NCBI GenBank assembly: GCA_937926265.1
Contig: CALAZS010000046.1
Coordinates: 1 to 62,813 of the forward strand
From: an uncultured Gammaproteobacteria bacterium
GTDB taxonomy: Bacteria; Pseudomonadota; Gammaproteobacteria; Chromatiales; Chromatiaceae
Length of the DNA: 62,813 bases
Direction: 5' to 3'
Positions 54,058 to 61,997 of this stretch are shown here, one piece after another. The notes beneath the pieces are model-generated. The model had not been told where the DNA came from and did no database searches. It saw only the letters and a program-made list of their open reading frames with translations. Position numbers and translations under genes: made by a program. Positions within the stretch are counted from its first letter, which is position 1. Every line of letters starts with the position of its first letter.

Positions 54058-55761
54058 TCAAAAAAGGAAATAGCGTTGAGCCATAGGTAATACTTCCGCC
54101 GGCTCACAGGTTAATAGCTCACCATCAGCACGTACCTGGTAAGTCTGTGAATCCACTTCAATAACCGGCTGCCAGTTATTCAATACCATGTCCTTCTTTT
54201 TGACGTTACGACACTGTTTCACTTCACCAATCATGGATTTAAGACCTAGCAGATCCTGCACCCCCGCGGCTATCGCAGCCTGCGACATAAAAGTCATACT
54301 TGTAGCATTTTGAGCCTTGCCAAAGGCGCCGAACATGGGGCGATAATGTACCGGCTGAGGAGTTGGTATAGAGGCATTTGGTTCGCCCATTGGTGGAGCC
54401 GCAATCATACCACCTTTGATTATCAGGCTGGGTTTGGTGCCAAAAAATGCAGGTTTCCATAATACCAGGTCGGCAAGCTTGCCTGCTTCGACTGATCCAA
54501 TTTCGTGTGCCATGCCATGAGTAATAGCAGGGTTAATCGTATATTTGGCAACGTAACGTTTGGCCCGGTTGTTATCTGCTTCACCACTATCACCTTCAAG
54601 TGCGCCACGCTGAACTTTCATTTTGTGAGCGGTTTGCCAGGTTCGCGTAATCACTTCGCCAACACGCCCCATTGCCTGGGAATCAGACGCAATCATTGAA
54701 AATGCTCCAAGATCATGCAGTATATCTTCAGCGGCAATGGTTTCACGGCGAATACGTGACTCGGCAAAAGCGACGTCTTCTGCTATCGAAGGACTAAGAT
54801 GATGACAGACCATCAACATGTCGAGATGCTCATCAACCGTGTTAACGGTATAAGGCCTTGTAGGATTAGTTGAAGATGGCAGTACGTTATCAAAACCTGC
54901 TGCCTTGATAATATCCGGAGCATGTCCGCCACCGGCACCTTCTGTATGATAAGTATGAATCGTACGACCTTTCATTGCCGCCAGAGTATCTTCAACAAAA
55001 CCGGATTCATTTAGCGTGTCTGTGTGGATTGCAACCTGCGTGTCAGTTTCTTCGGCAACAGTTAAACAAGTATCAATGGCCGCAGGCGTGGTACCCCAGT
55101 CCTCATGAAGCTTCAGGCCAATAGCTCCAGCTTTTACCTGCTCATTTAACGGCTCAGTCTTTGATGCATTACCTTTGCCAAGGAAGCCAAGATTCATTGG
55201 CAGCTCATCAGCTGCTTCCAGCATGCGGTGTATATTCCATGGACCGGGCGTACAGGTTGTTGCGTTGGTTCCTGTTGCCGGACCGGTTCCACCACCAAGC
55301 ATGGTTGTTACACCTGACATAAGTGCATCATCCACCTGTTGGGGGCAGATAAAATGAATATGTGAGTCTATACCACCGGCAGTCAGTATCTGTCCTTCAC
55401 CTGCAATTGCTTCGGTACCCGGCCCCACCACAATATCAACACCTGGTTGCACATCAGGATTACCTGCTTTACCGATGCCAGTAATACGACCATTTTTGAT
55501 CCCGATATCAGCCTTTATAATGCCCCACCAGTCGAGAATCAACGCATTGGTTATTACAACGTCAACCACTTCCGATGAAAGCCGCTGGCTTTGACCCATG
55601 CCATCCCGAATGACCTTACCACCACCAAATTTAACTTCATCGCCGTAGACGGTGCGATCTTCTTCAACCTGGATAAACAGCTCAGTATCGGCAAGCCTGA
55701 CCCGGTCACCAGTCGTAGGACCGTACATTTCGGCATAAGCCTGTCTGCTGATTGTTGCCAT
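54058..55761 (-). CDS. ureC: urease subunit alpha UreC
   Basis: Protein of 567 residues, standard for UreC. Nickel ligand segments are visible: the HxH in GGIDSHIHF, the carbamylated Lys in GAIGLKLHEDWG (around residue 217), HTDTLNESG, HTEGAGGGHAPDI, and the flap MVCHHLSPSIAEDVAFAE. Hydrolyses urea to ammonia and carbamate in the cytoplasm. The ATG overlaps the ureB stop by one base (TAATG). Confidence 0.99.
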   Translation of the reverse strand: MATISRQAYAEMYGPTTGDRVRLADTELFIQVEEDRTVYGDEVKFGGGKVIRDGMGQSQRLSSEVVDVVITNALILDWWGIIKADIGIKNGRITGIGKAGNPDVQPGVDIVVGPGTEAIAGEGQILTAGGIDSHIHFICPQQVDDALMSGVTTMLGGGTGPATGTNATTCTPGPWNIHRMLEAADELPMNLGFLGKGNASKTEPLNEQVKAGAIGLKLHEDWGTTPAAIDTCLTVAEETDTQVAIHTDTLNESGFVEDTLAAMKGRTIHTYHTEGAGGGHAPDIIKAAGFDNVLPSSTNPTRPYTVNTVDEHLDMLMVCHHLSPSIAEDVAFAESRIRRETIAAEDILHDLGAFSMIASDSQAMGRVGEVITRTWQTAHKMKVQRGALEGDSGEADNNRAKRYVAKYTINPAITHGMAHEIGSVEAGKLADLVLWKPAFFGTKPSLIIKGGMIAAPPMGEPNASIPTPQPVHYRPMFGAFGKAQNATSMTFMSQAAIAAGVQDLLGLKSMIGEVKQCRNVKKKDMVLNNWQPVIEVDSQTYQVRADGELLTCEPAEVLPMAQRYFLF

Positions 55762-56069
55762 TAGTCGAGCTCTCCCATAATTTTGGCGTTAAAACCGTAA
55801 ACCTGTCGATCACCTGCATAAGCGACCAGTTCCACCTCGCGACTCTGACCCGGTTCAAAACGAACGGCCGTTCCTGCAGGAATATTCAAACGAAAACCTT
55901 TTGCACTGTCACGATCAAAATCCAAAGCACTGTTTGTTTCAAAAAAGTGGTAATGAGAACCGACCTGTATTGGGCGGTCGCCTGTGTTTGCGACAATTAG
56001 CGTTATGGTGTCACGACCTTGGTTAAGTTCAATTTCGCCTTCGGCAGCGATTATTTCTCCAGGAATCAT
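55761..56069 (-). CDS. ureB: urease subunit beta UreB
   Basis: Protein of 102 residues starting MIPGEIIAAEGEIELNQGRD, with VGSHYHFFETN and AGTAVRFEPGQ, all typical of the beta subunit. Separate from ureA, as in most proteobacteria other than Helicobacter. A 144-bp gap with a palindromic element precedes it, unusual for genes that are normally almost contiguous. Confidence 0.98.
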   Translation of the reverse strand: MIPGEIIAAEGEIELNQGRDTITLIVANTGDRPIQVGSHYHFFETNSALDFDRDSAKGFRLNIPAGTAVRFEPGQSREVELVAYAGDRQVYGFNAKIMGELD

Positions 56070-56121
56070 TTTTTTTCCACCCTATAATTTCGGAAGATAT
56101 TTTTGCTAGTTAGAACCATGT

Positions 56122-56199
56122 CACTTTTCAGGGCTGTCCAAAACATGGATGTTTTGGTCAGAGCGTACAAGGATGTATCCACAGCGGTCCTGTAAAGTG
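56122..56199. repeat. three-way-junction palindromic element between ureA and ureB
   Basis: The outer stem CACTTTTCAGG / CCTGTAAAGTG (10 of 11 paired) is extended inward by GCTG / CAGC. It contains two hairpins: CCAAAAC / GTTTTGG with loop ATGGAT, and TACA / TGTA with loop AGGA. Read on the minus strand the order and the TCC-bearing loops match the element at 53948-54025, so the two are probably divergent members of one repeat family in opposite orientation. Confidence 0.65.
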
Positions 56200-56213
56200 A
56201 TTTGTTTTAACTG

Positions 56214-56516
56214 TTACACAATTGGGTCATGAACTGTGACCAACTTTGTTCCATCCGGAAAAGTTGCCTCAACCTGAACTTCATGAATCATCTCGGCAAC
56301 ACCCTCCATGACATCATTCACACCAAGAATAGTTCGACCATGATCCATCAGTTCGGCCACGGTTTTACCATCCCGCGCACCTTCCAGGATCTCACAACTG
56401 ATAAGGGCCATAGCTTCAGGATAATTCAGCTTCAATCCCCTGGCCTTGCGACGCTCGGCTAACAGGCCCGCTGTAAATAAAAGCAACTTGTCTTTTTCTC
56501 TTGGTGTAAGCTCCAT
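56214..56516 (-). CDS. ureA: urease subunit gamma UreA
   Basis: Protein of 100 residues, standard. MELTPREKDKLLLFTAGLLA, LNYPEAMALISCEILEGARD and the C-terminal FPDGTKLVTVHDPI are typical. Forms the urease trimer with UreB and UreC. Preceded by ureD with a 29-bp gap. Confidence 0.98.
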   Translation of the reverse strand: MELTPREKDKLLLFTAGLLAERRKARGLKLNYPEAMALISCEILEGARDGKTVAELMDHGRTILGVNDVMEGVAEMIHEVQVEATFPDGTKLVTVHDPIV

Positions 56517-56545
56517 ACCTCTATCCCGATACAGTTAGTATATTT

Positions 56546-57391
56546 TCAAGTATTCCAGATCCTTGGCACTACAGCTTTTGTTCCAAGGCATGACATACGC
56601 AACTTTGACCAGATATCAGAAAACCAGCGCCTGGCCTGTTCTGTTGAACTGCCAAGATAACGTACGATCAGTAAATCTTCTATCAATGTTAATGCCAGTG
56701 TTCCAGTATCACTTGAATAATAATGCTGCCGCAATGCTTCAAGCGATTGATTGTCAGCATTGGAAATAATAAAAGTGCCAGTAACAGGGAAACCATTTAA
56801 CTGTGAAAGAATTTTTAACGTATGCTTATCAACACGTAATCTTTCAATTAGCAATGGTTTGTTATCACGATAAATCTGCCAGTGAGTATCCAGAGAACCT
56901 GAATTAAAAATTTCATTAATCACCGGTCTTCCCAGGCACTGTATCTCCCAAATTGCAGCCCTGGCACTACCCTCTAAATTTAGCCTTAGTTTACTTTTGA
57001 CAATAGCACCTGGAAACAGAATATTTTCCTGGGGCAACCATTCAAGTATTGCATTATCGGCAACATTTAAAACCTGATGCTGTATTGCAGTTTCTCCTGC
57101 ACTTAAATAAAACTTGGTAGCTCCTGGTGTAGTGAGCAAGGCATGAGACCCTGAATCTAGATCAATTCTGATATCAAGCTGATCACCACCAACCACACCA
57201 CCGGGAGGATGCAGGAGATAAACATGGCAAACATCATCTTCAGGATAAAAGGCTCGCTGAACAGCCAATGGGCCTTGTCTGCGACGTTTACTTAATACTG
57301 TTTTGGCTGCCTTTTTCTGAAACCCAAGTTCCAGCTGGGCATACCAGCCTTCATATGCAGTATCAGTCAACGCAGTATTTACCGCAGCCAT
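56546..57391 (-). CDS. ureD: urease accessory protein UreD
   Basis: Protein of 281 residues. The UreD family patterns QGPLAVQRAFYPEDDVCHVY, HPPGGVVGGDQLDIRI, TTPGATKFYLS and LEWLPQENILFPGA are all present. It binds apo-urease and starts nickel insertion. First urease gene after the 60-aa membrane protein gene. Confidence 0.95.
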   Translation of the reverse strand: MAAVNTALTDTAYEGWYAQLELGFQKKAAKTVLSKRRRQGPLAVQRAFYPEDDVCHVYLLHPPGGVVGGDQLDIRIDLDSGSHALLTTPGATKFYLSAGETAIQHQVLNVADNAILEWLPQENILFPGAIVKSKLRLNLEGSARAAIWEIQCLGRPVINEIFNSGSLDTHWQIYRDNKPLLIERLRVDKHTLKILSQLNGFPVTGTFIISNADNQSLEALRQHYYSSDTGTLALTLIEDLLIVRYLGSSTEQARRWFSDIWSKLRMSCLGTKAVVPRIWNT

Positions 57392-57406
57392 ATCTGCTTT
57401 TAGAAC

Positions 57407-57589
57407 TTATTTGAAAACCTTGCGGGCGATCAACCATGCCACTGGAATTAATAAAGCTGCCAACAACAAATGTTCACCACTATGTTGCACCGGGTTTGCA
57501 TGACTGACATGAGCAAAGATGTTGCCTGAAAACAAACCTGAAAACAGTGCTGTAAATAATAAATTAATAGCTGGGGTATTTTTTTTCAT
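57407..57589 (-). CDS. small His-rich membrane protein in the urea cluster, 60 aa
   Basis: Protein of 60 residues: a Sec-like signal (residues 1-26, ending FAHVS), a short His-rich stretch with four His (27, 30, 36, 40), and a C-terminal helix HLLLAALLIPVAWLIARK. Cleavage after Ala 26 would leave His as the first residue. It sits between urtE and ureD, same strand, where other clusters encode HupE/UreJ nickel proteins, but it is far shorter and I do not recognise it. A metal-related role is inference. Confidence 0.7.
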   Translation of the reverse strand: MKKNTPAINLLFTALFSGLFSGNIFAHVSHANPVQHSGEHLLLAALLIPVAWLIARKVFK

Positions 57590-57630
57590 TTTATCTTTTC
57601 CTCTTATCCTTTATTCAGAGCAGCTGTAAT

Positions 57631-58326
57631 TTATACTGTCAAATACTGCTGGATCAATTCATCATTCAAATCAGGCATGGCACCAGCCGCAACGGACCGC
57701 CCACGGTCAAGTATACAGAAATGATCACCCACACGACGGGCAAAAGGAAGCTTCTGTTCTACCAGCAAGACCGTTAAGCCGATTTCCTTGTTGAGTCTGG
57801 TAATAATGTCACCAATCTCGGCAACAATATTTGGTTGAATACCTTCTGTTGGCTCATCAAGAATCAGCAACTCAGGATCAGTGACCAAAGCCCTGCCGAT
57901 GGCCAGCTGCTGCTGCTGACCACCGGACAGGTCACCACCACGGCGACCGAGCATTTCCTTGAGCACTGGAAATAATTCATAAATAAAATCAGGGATGGAT
58001 TTACTTTTGTCTTTTCGCGCTGGCAAACCAGTCTGCAGGTTTTCTTCGACTGTCATTAAAGGAAATATCTGCCTCCCCTGTGGAACATAGCCAATTCCCA
58101 GTGAGGCACGCTTTTCAGCTATCGTTCCTAATATGTTTTCTCCCTGGTAATTGATCTTACCTGATTTACCTGGCAGCAACCCCATAATACATTGCAGTAA
58201 AGTGGTCTTGCCAACACCATTACGCCCCATCAACACGGTACATTCACCGGTTGGCACGTTCAGATCCAGGTCCCACAAAGTATGAGATTGACCATAAAAC
58301 TGATTAAGCTGTTCAATTGTTAACAT
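57631..58326 (-). CDS. urtE: urea ABC transporter ATP-binding protein UrtE
   Basis: Protein of 231 residues. Walker A is GRNGVGKT (34-41), the signature is LSGGQQQQLAIGRAL, and Walker B ends LLILDEPTEGIQPNI, characteristic of UrtE. Pairs with UrtD at the inner membrane. The ATG is 2 nt after the urtD stop, with GGGAG upstream inside urtD. Confidence 0.95.
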   Translation of the reverse strand: MLTIEQLNQFYGQSHTLWDLDLNVPTGECTVLMGRNGVGKTTLLQCIMGLLPGKSGKINYQGENILGTIAEKRASLGIGYVPQGRQIFPLMTVEENLQTGLPARKDKSKSIPDFIYELFPVLKEMLGRRGGDLSGGQQQQLAIGRALVTDPELLILDEPTEGIQPNIVAEIGDIITRLNKEIGLTVLLVEQKLPFARRVGDHFCILDRGRSVAAGAMPDLNDELIQQYLTV

Positions 58327-58328
58327 GG

Positions 58329-59141
58329 CTACTCTCCCAAATACACTTCAATCACCCGAGGGTCATTTTGAACCTGGTCCATATTGCCTTCAGCTAACAC
58401 GGTACCCTGATGCAGTACTGTCACTCTTGAATTTAATGCCCGAACAAAGTCCATGTCATGCTCAACAACAACGACAGAATGTTGGCCGGCCAGACTGGTT
58501 AATAATTCGACTGTACGATCCATTTCCTGATGCGTCATACCGGCGGCCGGCTCATCCACCAGTAACATTAGAGGGTTTTGCATCAACAACATACCAATTT
58601 CAAGCCATTGTTTCTGACCATGAGAAAGCAGACCCGCACTGCGATTCATATGCTCAGTTAAGCCAATAGTTTCCGCCACCTGTTCTATGCGATCGTGCTG
58701 CTCGGTATTCAACCTGGCAACCAATGTTGGCCAAACGCCTTTAGGCCCGGCCATCGACATTTCAAGGTTTTCAAACACTGTGTGATATTCAAAAACAGTT
58801 GGCTTTTGGAACTTGCGACCTATACCAGCCTGGGCGATTTCCGGTTCCGACATACGCAGCAGGTTCATGCGCCGACCAAACCAGACAGCTCCCTGGTCCG
58901 GTCGTGTCTTACCGGTAATGATATCCATCATGGTAGTTTTGCCAGCACCGTTAGGGCCAATTACGCAACGAAGTTCGCCACTATCTACGTAAAAGTTAAG
59001 ATCATTGATAGCCTTGAATCCATCAAAACTGACAGACACACCTTCCATGTAAAGCACCGTGCCATGCGATAAATCCAGGTCATCAACAACCTTGGGTACC
59101 AGAAAATCGTAAACCCGGTCTTTTTGCAACAGATCACTCAT
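58329..59141 (-). CDS. urtD: urea ABC transporter ATP-binding protein UrtD
   Basis: Protein of 270 residues. Walker A is GPNGAGKTT, the signature is LLSHGQKQWLEIGMLL as in UrtD proteins, followed by DEPAAGMTHQEMDRT. An N-terminal extension of about 30 residues is common in the family. It overlaps the urtC stop by 4 nt (ATGA). Confidence 0.95.
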   Translation of the reverse strand: MSDLLQKDRVYDFLVPKVVDDLDLSHGTVLYMEGVSVSFDGFKAINDLNFYVDSGELRCVIGPNGAGKTTMMDIITGKTRPDQGAVWFGRRMNLLRMSEPEIAQAGIGRKFQKPTVFEYHTVFENLEMSMAGPKGVWPTLVARLNTEQHDRIEQVAETIGLTEHMNRSAGLLSHGQKQWLEIGMLLMQNPLMLLVDEPAAGMTHQEMDRTVELLTSLAGQHSVVVVEHDMDFVRALNSRVTVLHQGTVLAEGNMDQVQNDPRVIEVYLGE

Positions 59142-60223
59142 GACTCACCTCCTTTCTTTCTGGAAAAGAGTCCGGCAATTCCTTTTGGCATTAACAATGT
59201 CACCAGCACAAAAAGACCACCTAAAGCAAACAGCCAGATTTCCGGAAATGCCGCAGTGAACCATGTTTTTGCATAGTTAACGCCTACTGCCCCAATGACT
59301 GCCCCATAGAGCGTTGCACGACCACCCATGGCAACCCAGACAACGACCTCGATCGAATTCAATGGCTGAAATTCTCCGGGGTTAATTATTCCTACCTGCG
59401 GCACATACAAAGCCCCGGCAATACCGGCCAGCACCGCCGAAAAAGTAAATATTGCCAGTTTGACATGTTCAACCTTATAACCAATGAAGCGTGTACGGTC
59501 TTCCGCATCCCGAATTGCAACCGCAACTTTGCCCAACCTTGATTTAACCAGGGCTCTGCAGGACAGGTAACCCAGTGCCAGGACAACACCCGAAATAACA
59601 AACAGCCCTAAACGTGTACTGTCGGCCTGTAAACTGAAACCCAGTATATCTTTAAAATCTGTCAGTCCGTTATTGCCACCAAAGCCCATTTCATTGCGGA
59701 AGAATGCCAGCATCAACGCGTATGTGAGTGCCTGGGTAATAATGGAAAGGTACACACCGGTAACTCTTGAACGGAACGCAAACCAGCCAAATACAAACGC
59801 CAGCAATCCGGGCACCACCATCACCATCAGCATGGCAAAGCCAAAGTTATCAAAGCCTTGCCAGAACCAGGGCAGTTCCTGCCAGTTCAGGAATACCATG
59901 AAATCCGGCAGCTCGGGATTACCGTAAACACCTCGGTCTCCTATCTGGCGCATCAGGTACATTCCCATCGCATAACCACCCAGGGCAAAAAACGCCGCAT
60001 GTCCCAAACTGAGAATTCCCAGGTAACCCCAGACCAGGTCGACCGCCACAGCCAGTAATGCATAGGTAAGATACTTACCCAGGAGGGTTACGGTATAAAT
60101 AGAAATATGAAATGGACTTTCACTCGGCAGCTGGTTTAGAAGTGGCACTGCAATTAATACTGTCATCAATACAAGTAAAAATATTTTTCCGCCCAGGTCG
60201 TTTTTCAGTACGCGAAGAATCAT
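59138..60223 (-). CDS. urtC: urea ABC transporter permease UrtC
   Basis: Protein of 361 residues with about ten membrane helices. GYLGILSLGHAAFFALGGYA and GNNGLTDFKDILGF are UrtC marks. It forms the channel with UrtB. The start is 3 nt after the urtB stop. Confidence 0.96.
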   Translation of the reverse strand: MILRVLKNDLGGKIFLLVLMTVLIAVPLLNQLPSESPFHISIYTVTLLGKYLTYALLAVAVDLVWGYLGILSLGHAAFFALGGYAMGMYLMRQIGDRGVYGNPELPDFMVFLNWQELPWFWQGFDNFGFAMLMVMVVPGLLAFVFGWFAFRSRVTGVYLSIITQALTYALMLAFFRNEMGFGGNNGLTDFKDILGFSLQADSTRLGLFVISGVVLALGYLSCRALVKSRLGKVAVAIRDAEDRTRFIGYKVEHVKLAIFTFSAVLAGIAGALYVPQVGIINPGEFQPLNSIEVVVWVAMGGRATLYGAVIGAVGVNYAKTWFTAAFPEIWLFALGGLFVLVTLLMPKGIAGLFSRKKGGES

Positions 60224-60226
60224 TGC

Positions 60227-61837
60227 TTAACCCTCCGCTGCACGACCTTTTTGCGGGAACAGGCCGCGAGGTCGTTTCTGGATAAACAGAATAATAAACA
60301 CCAGCACCAGAATCTTGGCCAATACCGCACCAGTCCATGGCTCCATGAACTTGTTGACGACGCCCAGGCTCATACCGCCAATCAAAGTACCCCAAAGGTT
60401 ACCTACTCCTCCGAAAACAACCACCATGAAACTGTCAACAATATAAGCCTGACCAAGGTTTGGGCCAACATTGGTCAACTGGGAAAGCGCAACACCGGCA
60501 ACTCCTGCGATACCAGAGCCAAGACCAAACGTCATGGCATCAACTCTTGAAGAACGTATACCCATGGCTCTTGCCATAGCCCTGTTTTGAGAAACCGCAC
60601 GAACCTCAAGACCCAGGCGGGTTTTCTTGAGAATGAAAAACAATAGCGCGAACACGACAAGACAGAAAAAGATAATGTACAAACGATTGTAGGTTATGCT
60701 CAAAACACTGTTAACCTGGAAAAAACCACTCATCCATTCAGGATTGGCTACCGGCACGTTTTGAGGAGAAATGACTGTTCTAACCACCTGCTGCAGAATC
60801 AGGCTGATACCGAAGGTGGCTAGCAGCGTTTCAAGTGGTCTGCCGTATAAGAAGCGAATCACACTGCGCTCAATACCTATACCGACCAGGCCTGAAACAA
60901 TAAAAGCCGCCGGAATTGAAAGCACCAGTGCCAGGCCAACCGATTCCGGCATTGCCAGTTGCAGCAGGTAGGTTGTATAGGCACCCAGCATGATTAACTC
61001 ACCATGTGCCATATTGATCACACCCATAACACCAAAAGTAATTGCCAGACCAATAGCAGCGAGGACCAGAACCGAACCCAGGCTAAGTCCAAAAAACAGC
61101 GTTTCGATATACCCAAAAAGTTTTACACGTTCTTCCTGGGCATTAACCACTTTCTGCGCTGCCTGCTTAACCAGTTTGTCCGGGTCATTTTCAGCAATCT
61201 TGAGAAGCGAATTTCGAACAGCCGGCTCAAGACTGTCGGCTACATTTTTAATTGCCATCATGCGTATTTCGCTGCTTTCATGACCAAGATTGGCGAGCGA
61301 AATACCAAGCTGCATGGCAGTCTTGACATCATTGTCAGGTTCTTTCTCAAGACGGCTTTTCAATAAAGCTGCATGTTCAGGTTCAGGGTTTGCCAACATT
61401 GCATTGACTGCCGCAAGACGCATACCGACATCTTCTGAGTCAAGATCCATGGTCGATATCAACGCACTGACATGACTGCGCAAACTGTTGTTAATAGAGA
61501 ACTTCTTAAACTTACGTTTTTTATCAACGCCAAGATCTTCTCCACTAAAAGCATCATTCATTTGAAATTTGCTTCCCTGCTTTTCAACCCAAACAACTTT
61601 CTTGGATTTTTTATGCACCATGAGGGTCTTGTTAACAATTCCTTCAAGGATTTTTTTCTTGTCCTTGATATCCGTCTGCATCAAATCATTAAGAGCCTTC
61701 TCCTTCTCATCAAAGGAACCGCTATAAAGTGTTTCGAAAACTGCGTCATAAGCAGCATTGCCTGTGTCAATTTTTGCTGCATGCACTGGCATGACTGCCA
61801 GTATTAACGAGATGAGAAAAAATATTTTTATATTCAT
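60227..61837 (-). CDS. urtB: urea ABC transporter permease UrtB with N-terminal periplasmic domain
   Basis: Protein of 536 residues from the ATG at 61837 (MNIKIFFLISLILAV); a TTG 21 codons upstream is open but would put a charged segment before the signal, so it is less likely. A signal peptide is followed by about 220 helical, HEAT-like residues (LAAVNAMLANPEPEHAALLK), then the permease domain beginning GLAITFGVMGVINMAHGELI. This long form is typical of UrtB in cyanobacteria and proteobacteria. Confidence 0.95.
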   Translation of the reverse strand: MNIKIFFLISLILAVMPVHAAKIDTGNAAYDAVFETLYSGSFDEKEKALNDLMQTDIKDKKKILEGIVNKTLMVHKKSKKVVWVEKQGSKFQMNDAFSGEDLGVDKKRKFKKFSINNSLRSHVSALISTMDLDSEDVGMRLAAVNAMLANPEPEHAALLKSRLEKEPDNDVKTAMQLGISLANLGHESSEIRMMAIKNVADSLEPAVRNSLLKIAENDPDKLVKQAAQKVVNAQEERVKLFGYIETLFFGLSLGSVLVLAAIGLAITFGVMGVINMAHGELIMLGAYTTYLLQLAMPESVGLALVLSIPAAFIVSGLVGIGIERSVIRFLYGRPLETLLATFGISLILQQVVRTVISPQNVPVANPEWMSGFFQVNSVLSITYNRLYIIFFCLVVFALLFFILKKTRLGLEVRAVSQNRAMARAMGIRSSRVDAMTFGLGSGIAGVAGVALSQLTNVGPNLGQAYIVDSFMVVVFGGVGNLWGTLIGGMSLGVVNKFMEPWTGAVLAKILVLVFIILFIQKRPRGLFPQKGRAAEG

Positions 61838-61929
61838 TGAGAAGCCGTGAATTGCCGATTTGATATAACCTTTATCAAATACTGTCTTTTGAGTATTCAA
61901 AACCGCATTTGATATAAGTTGAGGAACAT

Positions 61930-61961
61930 CTTCTCCCTCCCAAAAAAGCAGGAGGGAAAAG
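61930..61961 (-). repeat. intercistronic hairpin between urtA and urtB
   Basis: Arms CTTCTCCCTCC and GGAGGGAAAAG form an 11-bp stem with one mismatch around a 10-nt loop, 36 nt after the urtA stop. No T run follows on the coding strand. Same position relative to the binding-protein gene as the hairpin at 6319-6346. Confidence 0.55.
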
Positions 61962-61997
61962 ATATTTAGTCCAAATTAAAATTTCTTTAGAAGTTGT

